Shown piece after piece: positions 39,118-47,985 of a stretch of 64,000 nucleotides of DNA. Position numbers and translations under genes: made by a program. Origin of the DNA: Burkholderiales bacterium (lineage in GTDB: Bacteria > Pseudomonadota > Gammaproteobacteria > Burkholderiales > Burkholderiaceae_C). Position 1 is the first letter of the stretch; each line of letters begins with the position of its first letter. The stretch lies in assembly GCA_016191525.1 (NCBI GenBank), contig JACPOK010000019.1, forward strand, positions 62,001 to 126,000, given 5' to 3'. Below the pieces are notes generated by a model. It saw nothing but the letters and a program-made list of their open reading frames with translations. It searched no databases and was not told the DNA's origin.

Positions 39118-39945
39118 ATGAAGCTTCCGTTGAGCCTGGAATTCTTTCCGCCGAAAACGCCCGAGGGCGCGCAGAAGCTGCGCACCGCGCGCCAGGCGCT
39201 GTACGAGCTGCGGCCCGAGTTCTGCTCGGTCACCTATGGCGCGGGCGGCTCCACCCAGGGCGGCACCTTCGGCACGGTTTCGGAAATCCTGAAGGAGGGC
39301 GTGGGCGCGGCCTCGCACTTTTCCTGCATTGGCGCCACCAAAGACAAGCTGCGCGAGCAGCTGGGCCTGTTGAAAAGCATGGGCGTGAAGCGGCTGGTGG
39401 CGCTGCGCGGTGACCTACCCAGCGGCTACGGCACGGGCGGCGAGTTCATGTACGCCAGCGACCTGGTGGGCTTTATCCGCGCCGAGACGGGCAGCGATTT
39501 CCGCATCGAGGTGGCCTGCTATCCCGAGGTGCACCCGCAGGCCCGCTCGCCCGAGGCCGATCTGCAGGCCTATGCCGCCAAGATCCGCGCCGGCGCCGAC
39601 TCGGCCATCACCCAGTATTTCTACAACGCCGACGCGTATTTCCGCTTTGTGGACGACACGCAGAAGCTGGGGCTGAACGTGCCGGTGGTGCCGGGCATCA
39701 TGCCCATCACCAGCTCCACCCAGCTGATGCGCTTCTCGGATGCCTGCGGCGCCGAGATCCCGCGCTGGATCAGGCTGCGGCTGCAAAGCTTTGGCGACGA
39801 CACGGCTTCGATCCGCGCCTTCGGCCTGGACGTGGTGACCGACCTGTGCGAGCAGCTGCGCGCCGCCGAGGTGCCGGGCCTGCACTTCTACACGATGAAC
39901 CAGTCCGCCGCGACGGTGGAAATCTGCCGGAGGCTGGGCGAGTGA
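39118..39945 (+). CDS. metF: 5,10-methylenetetrahydrofolate reductase
   Basis: The 275-aa flavoenzyme makes 5-methyl-THF for methionine synthesis. Signature stretches are [12 protein letters not shown] at the N-terminus (catalytic Glu in the first strand), VTYGAGGST near 39, [12 protein letters not shown] near 68 and ALRGDLP near 96-102. The ATG has GAAGG ahead. The gene closes the methyl-cycle operon: SAH hydrolysis, SAM-dependent methylation, methyl-THF supply. Confidence 0.95.
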   Translation: MKLPLSLEFFPPKTPEGAQKLRTARQALYELRPEFCSVTYGAGGSTQGGTFGTVSEILKEGVGAASHFSCIGATKDKLREQLGLLKSMGVKRLVALRGDLPSGYGTGGEFMYASDLVGFIRAETGSDFRIEVACYPEVHPQARSPEADLQAYAAKIRAGADSAITQYFYNADAYFRFVDDTQKLGLNVPVVPGIMPITSSTQLMRFSDACGAEIPRWIRLRLQSFGDDTASIRAFGLDVVTDLCEQLRAAEVPGLHFYTMNQSAATVEICRRLGE

Positions 39946-40418
39946 GCGCGCTTCGCAACGGCGCCGTGCTCGCCACTTTGTGCGCGGCGCTGTGCTGCGC
40001 GCACGCCCAGGAGGCGTCGGATTTCGCAGCCGACCCGCAGGAGCTTGCTGAAGTGGCGGAAGTGGCGGACGTAGCGGAAGTAGCGCAAGCGCAGCCCGAG
40101 CTCGAACGCGGCATGGCCTCCTGGTACGGCCCGCGCTTTCATGGCCGGCGCACCGCCAGCGGCGAAGTCTTCAACATGCATGCCCTGACGGCGGCGCATC
40201 CCAACCTGCCGTTCGGCAGCGTGGTGCGGGTCACCAACCTGGACAGCGGCCGCAGTGTCGACGTGCGCATCAATGACCGCGGCCCGCACGTGCGCCAGCG
40301 CATCATCGACCTGAGCCGCGCGGCGGCCGGCGCGCTGGGCCTGCTGGACGCAGGCGCCGGGATCAAGCGGGTCGCACTGAAGGTGCTGGACTCCGCCCAG
40401 GCCCTGCGCCGCCCCTGA
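39942..40418 (+). CDS. rlpA: RlpA-like septal lytic transglycosylase/DPBB lipoprotein-type protein
   Basis: The 158-aa protein starts with GTG at 39942, overlapping the metF stop. Signal peptide: [14 protein letters not shown]. The double-psi beta-barrel contains [21 protein letters not shown] near residue 60-80, the catalytic-Asp region [18 protein letters not shown] near 108-128 and [15 protein letters not shown]. RlpA cleaves naked glycan strands at septa. No SPOR domain follows, so it is a short RlpA. A 9-nt imperfect tandem repeat (GAAGTGGCG) makes the sequence [13 protein letters not shown] near residue 38-50. Confidence 0.88.
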   Translation: MSALRNGAVLATLCAALCCAHAQEASDFAADPQELAEVAEVADVAEVAQAQPELERGMASWYGPRFHGRRTASGEVFNMHALTAAHPNLPFGSVVRVTNLDSGRSVDVRINDRGPHVRQRIIDLSRAAAGALGLLDAGAGIKRVALKVLDSAQALRRP

Positions 40419-40439
40419 GCCAGGCGAAGGCCGCCCCGC

Positions 40440-41534
40440 TTACCTCTCGTCGTAGCTGACCACGAGCTTGCGCCCCAGCGGGCGCGACTGGCAGGTGAGT
40501 ACAAAACCCTTGTCGGTTTCCCATTTCTCCAGCGTGAAGTTCTTCTCCATCGCGACTTCACCTTCAAGCACCCGCGCGCGGCAGGTGCAGCACACGCCGC
40601 CGCGGCACGAGTAGGGCAGGTCCAGCCCCGCTTCCAGCGCCACGTCCAGCACCTTGTCCTGCGGGCCCATCGACAGGTGGTGGGTCTTGCCGTCAAGCAC
40701 GATTTCGAGCTGGACTTGAGAAGAAAAATGGCCTGCAGCGCGCTCTGGCTGTGCGTGGGCAGCTATCGATTCAGGAGCAACCGCTCCGGAGAGGAAGCGC
40801 TCGCAGTGCACGCGGTCGGTTGGCACGCCGGCCGCCAGCAGCGCGCGCTGCACGCCTTCGATCATGCCTTCCGGTCCGCAGACAAAGGCTTCGTCAATGC
40901 CATCCGCCGGCAGCAGCGCGGCCAGCAATTGGCCGGCCTTGGCCTCGTCGATACGGCCATTGAAGAGCTGCGCTTCCTGCGGCTGGCGCGACAGCACGTG
41001 CATCAGCGTCAGCCGGGCGGGGTACTTGTCCTTCAGGTCCTGCAGCGCCTCGTTGAACATGATGCTGTTGACCCGCTGGTTGCCGTACACCAGGGTGAAG
41101 CGCGAGGCAGGCTCCGCCTCCAGCGTGGTGGCGATGATGGACAGCAGCGGCGTGATGCCCGAGCCGGCGGCGAAGCCCACACGGTGGCGGGCCCCCGCGA
41201 TGCGCGGCGTGAAGCGGCCGTCCGGCGGCATCACGTCCAGCGTGTCACCGGCCTTCAGGCTGCCGGTGGCCCAGCGCGAGAACGCGCCGCCTTCCACCGG
41301 CTTGATGCCCACCTCGATCTCGCCCGTGTGTGCATAGCGGCTGTGCGCGCTGCACACCGAGTAGCTGCGCCGCACCTCGGCGCCGCCGAGCGTGGTGCGC
41401 AGCGTGAGGAACTGGCCGGGCTGGAAATCGAATGCCTCGCGCAGGGCGGGCGGCACTTCGAAGGTGATGGCGGCGGCGCCGGCGGCTTCGGCGGCGACGC
41501 GCTTGACGGCAAGGGAATGAAAGTGGGTCGCCAT
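40440..41534 (-). CDS. paaE: Phenylacetyl-CoA epoxidase reductase subunit
   Basis: The 364-aa protein passes electrons from NADPH to the PaaABCD epoxidase. The FAD-binding domain carries RRSYSVCS near 55, the NADP domain GFAAGSGITPLLSI near 115-130 and VCGPEGM near 220. The C-terminal [2Fe-2S] domain is CRGGVCCTCRARVLEGE. Residues about 253-269 are repeat-encoded (A-P-E-S-I-A-A-H-A...), in the linker between the reductase and ferredoxin domains. The start at 41534 is chosen as the first Met after paaD's stop. Confidence 0.93.
   Translation of the reverse strand: MATHFHSLAVKRVAAEAAGAAAITFEVPPALREAFDFQPGQFLTLRTTLGGAEVRRSYSVCSAHSRYAHTGEIEVGIKPVEGGAFSRWATGSLKAGDTLDVMPPDGRFTPRIAGARHRVGFAAGSGITPLLSIIATTLEAEPASRFTLVYGNQRVNSIMFNEALQDLKDKYPARLTLMHVLSRQPQEAQLFNGRIDEAKAGQLLAALLPADGIDEAFVCGPEGMIEGVQRALLAAGVPTDRVHCERFLSGAVAPESIAAHAQPERAAGHFSSQVQLEIVLDGKTHHLSMGPQDKVLDVALEAGLDLPYSCRGGVCCTCRARVLEGEVAMEKNFTLEKWETDKGFVLTCQSRPLGRKLVVSYDER
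40728..40778 (-). repeat. 51-bp palindromic in-frame repeat, copy C
   Basis: On the minus strand: GCTCCTGAATC-GATAGC, then ACGCA and GCGCTGCAGG. In paaE it is read as A-P-E-S-I-A-A-H-A-Q-P-E-R-A-A-G-H. Confidence 0.8.
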
Positions 41535-41539
41535 GGCGC

Positions 41540-42046
41540 TCAGTGAGGCTTGAAATAGTCGAAGGGCTCGCGGCAGGCCAGGCACTTGTACAGCGCCTTG
41601 CAGGCCGTGCTGCTGAAGTGCGAGGTTTCGGTGGTGTCCAGCGAGCCGCAGTGCGGGCAGGCGATGCTTTCGTGCGAGGGCGCTCGGGCGGCGAAGCGCA
41701 CCACGTTGCCGGTGTGCGATTGCGTGCCAAGTGGCGGCGAGATGCCGAAGGCGCGCAGTTTTTCGCGCGCGGCTTCGGTGATCCAGTCCGTGGTCCAGGC
41801 CGGCGCCAGGCGCGTGACCACGGTGGCGTTGATCTCGTGCGCGGCCAGCGCCGCGCGCACGTCGTCCTCGATCTGGCCCATCGCCGGGCAGCCGCTGTAG
41901 GTGGGGGTGATCACGACCTCGATCGCGCCGCCGTGCTCGTTGACTTCGCGCAGGATGCCCAGCTCGCGGATGGAGACAACGGGGATCTCGGGGTCGGGAA
42001 CGTTCTCCAGCAGCTCCCAGGTCCGCTGCACCGCGCTGCTCACCAT
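41540..42046 (-). CDS. paaD: Phenylacetyl-CoA epoxidase subunit/assembly protein PaaD (PaaJ)
   Basis: The 168-aa protein has a MIP18/DUF59 domain (PDPEIPVVSIRELGILREV, TYSGCPAMGQIEDDVRAAL) and a C-terminal zinc-ribbon-like Cys cluster (ACPHCGS and CLACREPF). PaaD is needed for epoxidase activity, probably in Fe-S/diiron assembly. It overlaps paaC by 7 bases and ends 6 bases before paaE. Confidence 0.93.
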   Translation of the reverse strand: MVSSAVQRTWELLENVPDPEIPVVSIRELGILREVNEHGGAIEVVITPTYSGCPAMGQIEDDVRAALAAHEINATVVTRLAPAWTTDWITEAAREKLRAFGISPPLGTQSHTGNVVRFAARAPSHESIACPHCGSLDTTETSHFSSTACKALYKCLACREPFDYFKPH

Positions 42047-42783
42047 TGCGCGCCCGGGTGCTGGCGCGCCAGGCCCTGCATTTCCGCCAGCAAGTAGCCC
42101 AGGTGTTCGGAGTGCGCGCCTTCCTTGCCGCGGGTGAGGTGGCCGCCGGTAGCGGGGCGCTTGAGCGTGGCCTCGGCCAACGCTTCATCGACGATCGTGT
42201 TCCATTCGGCTTGCAGGCCGGCCGTGCGCTCGTCCGCGCCCGCCCAGAACTCCTGGGTATAGGGCATCAGGTGGTCGAGCGCGGCTTGCGCCCGGGCGTG
42301 GGACTCCTCCGTGCCGTCGCCGAGCCGCACCAACCAGTCGCGTGCATGCCGCAAGTGGTAGCGCACTTCCTTTTGTGACTTCGCGGCGATGGCGGCCAGC
42401 TGGCCGTCTTCGTGCGACAGCAGCGCTTCCCACAGCAGCAGCATGAGCGCGCTATACAGGAAATTGCGCGTGATGGTGGTGGCGTAGTCGCGGCCGGCGG
42501 CGGCGCCGGGCGCCAGCGGGCCGCGCTGCGGCAGCTCCAGCAGCGTGTAGTTGCGAAATTCCCGCGCATCGCGGAAATAGGCCAGCGTGTCTTCGGTGGC
42601 GCCTGCGCCGATCAGCGACGCCGCGTGCTGGTACAGCATTCGGGCCTGGCCCACCAGGTCCAGGCTGATGTTGGCCATGGCGATGTCTTCTTCAAGCACC
42701 GGGCCGTGGCCGCACCATTCGGCGTTGCGCTGGCCCAGCACCAAGGCGTTGTCGGCCAGGTGCAGCAGGTAATCCGCTTTCAC
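42040..42783 (-). CDS. paaC: Phenylacetyl-CoA epoxidase structural subunit
   Basis: The 247-aa ferritin-fold partner of PaaA begins LHLADNALVLGQRNAEWCGHGPVLEEDIAMANISLDLVGQARM, the conserved PaaC start, and contains HLRHARDWLVRLGDGTEES near 145. PaaC lacks the catalytic diiron ligands but stabilises PaaA. Translationally coupled to paaB and paaD by small overlaps. Confidence 0.95.
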   Translation of the reverse strand: MKADYLLHLADNALVLGQRNAEWCGHGPVLEEDIAMANISLDLVGQARMLYQHAASLIGAGATEDTLAYFRDAREFRNYTLLELPQRGPLAPGAAAGRDYATTITRNFLYSALMLLLWEALLSHEDGQLAAIAAKSQKEVRYHLRHARDWLVRLGDGTEESHARAQAALDHLMPYTQEFWAGADERTAGLQAEWNTIVDEALAEATLKRPATGGHLTRGKEGAHSEHLGYLLAEMQGLARQHPGAQW

Positions 42784-43073
42784 ATGTGCCCCACTTCGTC
42801 GGGGATCACGTAGAAGGTGGGGTGCCGGTAGATCTTGTCGCCGGCGGGCTCGAAGAATTCGGCCTTGTCGTCCGGCTCGCTGGCGGTGATCTGGCTGGAC
42901 GGGATGACCCAGATGCTCACGCCTTCCATGCGCCGCGTGTACACGTCGCGCGCCATCTGCAGCGCCTGCCGCGCGTCAACCGCGTGCAGGCTGCCGCAAT
43001 GCTTGTGCTCCAGTCCCTGCTTGCTGCGCACGAAAACCTCCCACAGCGGCCATTCGTTTTTCGGATCGCTCAT
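42780..43073 (-). CDS. paaB: Phenylacetyl-CoA epoxidase subunit PaaB
   Basis: The 97-aa protein starts [31 protein letters not shown], the highly conserved PaaB start; I chose 43073 over a longer frame overlapping paaA. PaaB bridges PaaAC heterodimers in the epoxidase complex. Overlaps paaA and paaC by 4 bases each. Confidence 0.95.
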   Translation of the reverse strand: MSDPKNEWPLWEVFVRSKQGLEHKHCGSLHAVDARQALQMARDVYTRRMEGVSIWVIPSSQITASEPDDKAEFFEPAGDKIYRHPTFYVIPDEVGHM

Positions 43074-44080
43074 GCGGCCTCCTTCAAAGCGCGGGCGCGC
43101 TGTTTCGCGGCATGGGCCAGGGCGGCGTCGCGCACCCACTGGCCGTCTTCATGCGCCTTGACCCGGGTGGCCAGGCGCTCCTTGTTGCAGGGGCCGTTGC
43201 CGTTGACCACGGCCCAGAAATCGTCCCAGTCGATGACGCCGTAGTCGTGCTGGGCGCGCGCTTCATTCCACTTCAGGTCGGGGTCGGGCAGGGTGACGCC
43301 CAGGATCCTGGCCTGCGGCACGGTGGCGTCCACGAACTTCTGGCGCAGCTCGTCGTTGCTGATGCGCTTGATGCCCCAGCGCATGCCCTGCGCGCTGTTG
43401 GGGCTGTCGGCGTCCGGCGGGCCGAACATGGCCAGCACCGGCCACCACCAGCGGTTCACCGCGTCCTGCACCATCTCGCGCTGCGCGGGCGTGCCGCCCA
43501 TCTGCACCATCAGGCTCTCGAAGCCCTGGCGCTGGTGGAAGCTTTCTTCCTTGCAGATGCGGATCATGGCGCGCGCATAGGGGCCGTAGGAGCAGCGGCA
43601 GATCGGCACCTGGTTCATGATGGCCGCGCCGTCCACCAGCCAGCCGATCACGCCCACGTCGGCCCAGGTGAGGGTGGGGTAGTTGAAGATGGAGCTGTAC
43701 TTCGCCTTGCCCGAATGCAGCCCTTCCAGCATCTGGTCGCGGCTGGTGCCCAGCGTTTCGCCGGCGGAGTAGAGGTACAGGCCGTGGCCGCCCTCGTCCT
43801 GCACCTTGGCCAGCAGGATGGCCTTGCGCTTGAGCGACGGCGCGCGCGAGATCCAGTTGCCCTCCGGCTGCATGCCCACGATTTCGCTGTGCGCGTGCTG
43901 GCTGATCTGGCGCACCAGCGTCTTGCGGTAGGCGTCGGGCATCCAGTCCTGCGGCTCGATCTTGCGGTCCGCGTCCATCTTGCCGTCGAACTGCTGCTGC
44001 AACGCGCTTTCCGCAGGGGCCGGCACAGCCTGCAAGGTGCCCGCCTGGGGGTCCGGCAAATCCATGGCTTGGGTATACAT
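43070..44080 (-). CDS. paaA: Phenylacetyl-CoA epoxidase catalytic (diiron) subunit
   Basis: The 336-aa oxygenase epoxidises phenylacetyl-CoA at ring C1-C2. Diiron ligands lie in [10 protein letters not shown] (Glu-x2-His, near residue 105) and [11 protein letters not shown] (near 190-200). The conserved N-terminal [18 protein letters not shown] precedes. I start at 44080; an in-frame Met five codons later is possible. The promoter region holds a perfect 28-bp TetR-type palindrome. Only paaABCDE is present; ligase, isomerase and hydrolase genes are not in this window. Confidence 0.95.
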   Translation of the reverse strand: MYTQAMDLPDPQAGTLQAVPAPAESALQQQFDGKMDADRKIEPQDWMPDAYRKTLVRQISQHAHSEIVGMQPEGNWISRAPSLKRKAILLAKVQDEGGHGLYLYSAGETLGTSRDQMLEGLHSGKAKYSSIFNYPTLTWADVGVIGWLVDGAAIMNQVPICRCSYGPYARAMIRICKEESFHQRQGFESLMVQMGGTPAQREMVQDAVNRWWWPVLAMFGPPDADSPNSAQGMRWGIKRISNDELRQKFVDATVPQARILGVTLPDPDLKWNEARAQHDYGVIDWDDFWAVVNGNGPCNKERLATRVKAHEDGQWVRDAALAHAAKQRARALKEAA

Positions 44081-44095
44081 GCCGCATAGTATATC

Positions 44096-44123
44096 AATTA
44101 ACCGACCGATCGGTCGGTTAATT
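44096..44123. promoter_or_regulatory. Perfect 28-bp palindromic operator of the paa operon (PaaR/TetR-type)
   Basis: ACCGACCGATCGGTCGGT at the centre is extended by AATTA/TAATT flanks into a perfect 28-bp palindrome, 16 bases before paaA and 16 before the divergent CAP gene. Its ACCGACCG half-site is typical of TetR repressors (PaaR) of aromatic-CoA pathways in beta-proteobacteria. No TetR gene lies in the window. Confidence 0.8.
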
Positions 44124-44138
44124 ATTTTGCGGCTTGGG

Positions 44139-44696
44139 ATGACAGACACAAGCCCAGTGCGGCAGCAAACTCCGGCGATGCTCCGTCTGCCCGTTTTCGC
44201 CCGCCCCATCGCCGCCCTGGCGCTGTGCGGCGCCCTGGTGGCCGTTGCGGCCACGCCCGCGGTTGACTGTGCCGTGCCGCTGCTGCATCCGGACATGTTG
44301 CGCGGCGTGAACGCGGTGCGCGCCGCCGGTCGCACTTGCGGGTCGCGCCAGATGCCGCCCGCGCCGCCCCTGGCATGGAGCCGGCCGCTGGAGGCCGCGG
44401 CCACCGCTCACTCGCACGACATGGCGGCCCGCAACTATTTTGACCATGTCTCGCCCGAAGGCGCCCGGGCGGCGCAGCGGGCGGCCGCGCATGGCTACAA
44501 CTGGCACGCCGTGGGGGAAAACATCGCGGGTGGTGACACCACGGCGCAGGGCGTACTGGGCGGCTGGCTGGCCAGCGCGGGCCACTGCGAAAACATCATG
44601 AACCCGGCGTTTGCCGATGTGGCCGTGGCCTGCGCCTCGCAGCCGGGCAGCCAGTGGGGCACCTACTGGACGATGGTGCTCGGCAAAAAGCGCTAA
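44139..44696 (+). CDS. CAP/SCP-domain exported protein
   Basis: The 185-aa product (ATG at 44139; a second Met at 44178 would start just before the signal) has a signal sequence ([19 protein letters not shown]) and a compact CAP domain: [18 protein letters not shown] near 88-105, [12 protein letters not shown] near 118-130 and YWTMVLGKK at the end. CAP proteins in bacteria bind or cleave extracellular targets; a conserved His-Glu cluster is present. It diverges from paaA across the 28-bp operator, so it may share regulation by chance of position. Confidence 0.83.
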   Translation: MTDTSPVRQQTPAMLRLPVFARPIAALALCGALVAVAATPAVDCAVPLLHPDMLRGVNAVRAAGRTCGSRQMPPAPPLAWSRPLEAAATAHSHDMAARNYFDHVSPEGARAAQRAAAHGYNWHAVGENIAGGDTTAQGVLGGWLASAGHCENIMNPAFADVAVACASQPGSQWGTYWTMVLGKKR

Positions 44697-45748
44697 TTCG
44701 CCGGTGCGGCCTCGCCTGTCTTGAGCTGTTGGCTGAAGAACCTGATTGCACCTTCGGCCGCCTGCGTGTGAATGCGGCCACGGTCGGTGCCGCTCGGGTC
44801 ATCGCAGATCGGCGTGCCGGCCACGCGTGCCAGCAGCGGCCCGACCAGCCACTTGCATTCGGGAACATAGGCGAAGTGCCCCGCGGGACGGACGATCTCC
44901 TGCGCGCCGGGGATGAGCCTGGCCAGCGCACCGGAATTCGCGGCGGGGTCCAGGATTTCGTCGTACGCGGCGGTATCGATCAAGAAAGGCACGGCGATCG
45001 ACCTGAGCGAGTCGGCGGAGAACCCTGCGGCCGGGCCGGACGCCATGATGTAGAACGCCTTGAAGCGGGAGTCGTTGAATGATTCGGCGGCGTCGGCGGC
45101 GGCGATCCCTTTGGTGTCGTCCTTGAGCATGCCATCGCAATAAACGTCCTTCTTCGGGGACTTGCGGCAAGCCTCCCGTTGCACGGCGGGATCGAATTTT
45201 CCGCCGGCCAGGCTCACCCCGGTCCACCCGCCGAAGGAGTGGCCGGCGAAGCCGATGCGCTTCTCGTCGATGAACGCCGACCACTTCGGATCGCTCAGCA
45301 CCTCGGTGAGGGCGAAGGAAGCGTCGCGCGAGCGGTCCCACAGCCGCAGGCGCCCGGCCGCCGACTGGTCGTCACCCAGCGTGCCCGGATGCGATGTCGA
45401 AAGCACCACATAGCCCGCATTGACGAGGCGGGTCGACAGCCAACCCTGCGAGTAGCGCGTGCCCCAGTTCCCGTGCGAAACGACGATCAGGGGGCGCTTC
45501 GGCCGGCGCGGCGCCGGCTCGGCGTTACGCGCGATGTCGATAGCCCGCAGCGGGGCGCGAACCGCGAAACCCTGCACGGCCGCTCCGGGCGCGGCCTCGA
45601 ACCAGAGCTCGCTCGTGAACTTGCGGCCGTGCGCCTTGTCGTGCATTTCGAGCGTGGCGGTCCCCACCACGATATCCGCCTGGGCCAGCGCGGCGGCGGG
45701 GAGCGCGGCGACGAGGGCGAAGCGCGCGAGTGTCCAAAGCTGTTTCAT
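44693..45748 (-). CDS. Exported alpha/beta hydrolase (dienelactone-hydrolase/PAF-acetylhydrolase-like)
   Basis: The 351-aa protein has a signal peptide (LARFALVAALPAAALAQ). The nucleophile elbow is AGHSFGGWTG near residue 185, a VVSHGNWGTRYSQGW oxyanion-type His-Gly near 90, and a His in VRPAGHFAYVPE near 298 that may complete the triad. It cleaves an ester or lactone; the substrate is unknown. It is divergent from a LysR regulator 146 bases away, which probably controls it. Its stop overlaps the convergent CAP gene by 4 bases. Confidence 0.84.
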   Translation of the reverse strand: MKQLWTLARFALVAALPAAALAQADIVVGTATLEMHDKAHGRKFTSELWFEAAPGAAVQGFAVRAPLRAIDIARNAEPAPRRPKRPLIVVSHGNWGTRYSQGWLSTRLVNAGYVVLSTSHPGTLGDDQSAAGRLRLWDRSRDASFALTEVLSDPKWSAFIDEKRIGFAGHSFGGWTGVSLAGGKFDPAVQREACRKSPKKDVYCDGMLKDDTKGIAAADAAESFNDSRFKAFYIMASGPAAGFSADSLRSIAVPFLIDTAAYDEILDPAANSGALARLIPGAQEIVRPAGHFAYVPECKWLVGPLLARVAGTPICDDPSGTDRGRIHTQAAEGAIRFFSQQLKTGEAAPAN

Positions 45749-45894
45749 CGCATGCCTGTTGCCGTTGCAGGCCCAAGACGTTTCCAGCATCGCCGGTCTC
45801 CAGTAGTTCGTGGCGATTGTGTGAATTCAGCGCGCGTGCAACTAGCCCCGGGCCGCTAAGATCTGACCAAACCAAAAGTTTGGAGTGACGGGCA

Positions 45895-46872
45895 ATGAAC
45901 AGTATCCGCGGGATCATCGGTTTCGCGCGCACAGTGGCGGCGGGGAACTTCGCCGGAGCCGCACGCGAGTTGGGAATCACGCCTGTCGCGGTGAGCAAGA
46001 ACGTCCAGCGCCTTGAGCAGGAACTCGGTGTGCGGTTGCTCCAGCGGTCGACGCGCAAGCTCTCCCTGACCGACGAGGGCCGCCAGTACTACGATCTTTG
46101 CGCCGGTCCGCTGCGCGAACTGGAGCAAGCCCAGAGCGCGATCACGGAAAAGGGCAAGGCGCCGGCGGGCACCCTGAAAGTGACTTGCCTGCCGCCTTTC
46201 GGCCACAACTACGTCATTCCGCTGCTGCCGGCTTTCAGCGCGCTGTATCCGGCGATCGAGATCGACCTGCATCTCGACGATGCGGTCAGCGACATGATCG
46301 GGCAGGGTTACGACGTCGGCATGCGCGCCGGAGAAATACGCGACGGCTCGATGATCGTGCGGGAGGTGGCGCCGCTCAACTTCGTAGTGTGCGCAGCGCC
46401 TTCCTATCTGGCGAAGTACGGTTTGCCGGTGGGACTTGCGGACCTGGCCGATCACAACTGCCTGCGCCTTGGCGGGGGCGGCCGGGCGCGCGGATGGTTC
46501 ACCGGGCCGGACCTCGCCGCTGCGCCATCGATCGCGGGCAACTTTGTCGGCCACGACATCATGACCCTGGTGTCGGCCGCCGTTCACGGCCATGGCCTGG
46601 TGTTCGCGCCGCTCCCCCTCGTGCTGCCGCTGTTTCGATGCGGGGCCCTGCGTCCGGTCTTGCCGGAATGCGTCGCGCAACCGGCCCGCATCTTCCTGCA
46701 CTATCCGAATCGCAGGCATCTGCCGGCCCGGGTCAAGGTCTTCGTGAGCTTCATGCTGGAACGGTTGCGCAGCAACGCGGACCTGGTATCGGACCCGCAA
46801 GCACTGCTCGCGCCCTTCCTCGACCCTGGCCCGGGCAAGCGGGCACCACGCGCTCGCCGATCGAAACCCTAG
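45895..46872 (+). CDS. LysR-family transcriptional regulator
   Basis: The 325-aa protein has the LysR winged helix at residues 5-64 (FARTVAAGNFAGAARELGITPVAVSKNVQRLEQELGVRLLQRSTRKLSLTDEG) and a substrate-binding domain to about 300. A C-terminal tail is basic. Upstream lies CCAAA-N7-TTTGG (45869-45885), a possible LysR box in the divergent region to the hydrolase, which is its likely target. Its stop overlaps the convergent rlmJ by 4 bases. Confidence 0.9.
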   Translation: MNSIRGIIGFARTVAAGNFAGAARELGITPVAVSKNVQRLEQELGVRLLQRSTRKLSLTDEGRQYYDLCAGPLRELEQAQSAITEKGKAPAGTLKVTCLPPFGHNYVIPLLPAFSALYPAIEIDLHLDDAVSDMIGQGYDVGMRAGEIRDGSMIVREVAPLNFVVCAAPSYLAKYGLPVGLADLADHNCLRLGGGGRARGWFTGPDLAAAPSIAGNFVGHDIMTLVSAAVHGHGLVFAPLPLVLPLFRCGALRPVLPECVAQPARIFLHYPNRRHLPARVKVFVSFMLERLRSNADLVSDPQALLAPFLDPGPGKRAPRARRSKP

Positions 46873-47789
46873 CCGCCGGATTCCAGCAGCTGGCCCTTGC
46901 CCCGGCCGCGCCCCAGGGCCTGCTGCATCTGCGCCAGCGCGGGCTGCAGGGCCGCCTTGAGCGTGTGCGGCGGGTTGATGATGAACATGCCGCTGGCCGT
47001 CAGGCCGTGGCGGGAATTGGGCTCGCCGGCCACGTTGCGCGCCTCGTCCTGGCCAATCGCCAGGGTGGCGTTCAGCCAGGGCTTGCCAGCCTGGTTGGCC
47101 AGCGTCTTCAGGCGGCGCGGCAGATCATGCGCTTCCGGCCGGGCGATCACCGGGTACCAGATGGCATAGGTGCCGGTGGCAAAGCGCTGCAGGCTGTCAC
47201 GTATGCAGGCACTTACTTTCGTGTAATCCGTCTTGATTTCGTAGCTGGGGTCGATCAGAACCAGGGCGCGGCGCGAGGGCGGCGGCAAAAAGGCCTTCAG
47301 CCCCTCGAAGCCGTCTTCGCGCGCCACGGCCACCTGCCGGCCGGCCTCCAGCTGCGACACATTGGCAACCAGCGATTTGATGTCGGTGGGGTGCATCTCG
47401 AACAGCTTGAGCTTGTCGCGCGCCTCCTGGCGCAGCAGGCGCTGGGCGATGAAGGGGGAACCGGGATAGATTTTTAGCTGGCCATTGGGGTTGAAGCCGC
47501 CCACGGTTTCCATGTAGTCCTGCAGCAGCGGTGCTACATCTTTGATAGCGGGCTTTGCAGCGCCGGCGGGCGCCAGCGCCGAAAACAGCTTCACCACGCC
47601 GTCCGCCGCCTCGCCCGAGGTGCCTGCATAGTCGCCGTCCAGCCGGTACAGCCCGGCCCCGGCGTGGGTGTCCACCACCACCAGCGCGGCGTCCTTTTGC
47701 GTCAGGTAGCGCAGCAGGGCGATAAGCACCGTGTGCTTGAGCACGTCGCCGTGGTTGCCGGCGTGGAAGGCGTGGCGGTAGCTGAACAT
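46869..47789 (-). CDS. rlmJ: 23S rRNA (adenine(2030)-N6)-methyltransferase
   Basis: The 306-aa Rossmann methyltransferase methylates A2030 of 23S rRNA. The start MFSYRHAFHAGNHGDVLKHTVL is the conserved RlmJ N-terminus. SAM binding includes YRLDGDYAGTSGEA; the catalytic motif is LVLIDPSYE (DPPY variant) near residue 165-173. Residues 81-86 (A-I-K-D-V-A) coincide with the core of the palindromic repeat in the same frame as the others. Confidence 0.94.
   Translation of the reverse strand: MFSYRHAFHAGNHGDVLKHTVLIALLRYLTQKDAALVVVDTHAGAGLYRLDGDYAGTSGEAADGVVKLFSALAPAGAAKPAIKDVAPLLQDYMETVGGFNPNGQLKIYPGSPFIAQRLLRQEARDKLKLFEMHPTDIKSLVANVSQLEAGRQVAVAREDGFEGLKAFLPPPSRRALVLIDPSYEIKTDYTKVSACIRDSLQRFATGTYAIWYPVIARPEAHDLPRRLKTLANQAGKPWLNATLAIGQDEARNVAGEPNSRHGLTASGMFIINPPHTLKAALQPALAQMQQALGRGRGKGQLLESGG
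47533..47549 (-). repeat. Palindromic repeat core, copy D (partial)
   Basis: On the minus strand GCTATC-AAAGA-TGTAGC carries the core without the ACGCA and GCGCTC arms. In rlmJ it is read A-I-K-D-V-A, the common frame. It may be a truncated copy or chance similarity. Confidence 0.5.
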
Positions 47790-47831
47790 CCGGCGATGGT
47801 ACCGCGCCTCATTGGGGGCATGCTGCGCCGC

Positions 47832-47861
47832 TTGCGCTAAGTCCTTGATTTTTCGTATAAT
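47832..47861 (+). promoter_or_regulatory. rplM-rpsI promoter
   Basis: TTGCGC-N18-TATAAT: a perfect -10 and a reasonable -35 with 18-base spacing, start expected near 47868, leaving a 118-base leader before rplM. Confidence 0.75.
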
Positions 47862-47867
47862 CTTTGG

Positions 47868-47985
47868 CTTCGCAGCGATTTTGTGGCCCCGCGACGAAGC
47901 TTCGTACCCACCTAAGAGATCTCCATCAGAGAGACGCCGACCGTGGAAAAGGGCCCGCCAAACCCTCCTTTAAAAGAGAAATCTC
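47868..47985 (+). promoter_or_regulatory. rplM 5' leader, possible ribosomal-protein autoregulatory RNA
   Basis: The leader contains the perfect 12-bp palindrome ACGAAGCTTCGT near 47893-47904, flanked by GTGG and CCAC, and a second imperfect stem AGAGATCTC...AGAGA. L13 operons are often autoregulated through their leaders. The structure here is only suggestive. Confidence 0.4.

Noticed and set aside
40020..40080. Tandem repeats in rlpA as a CRISPR or VNTR locus
   Set aside because: Units are 9 nt, in-frame codons without spacers, part of the linker.
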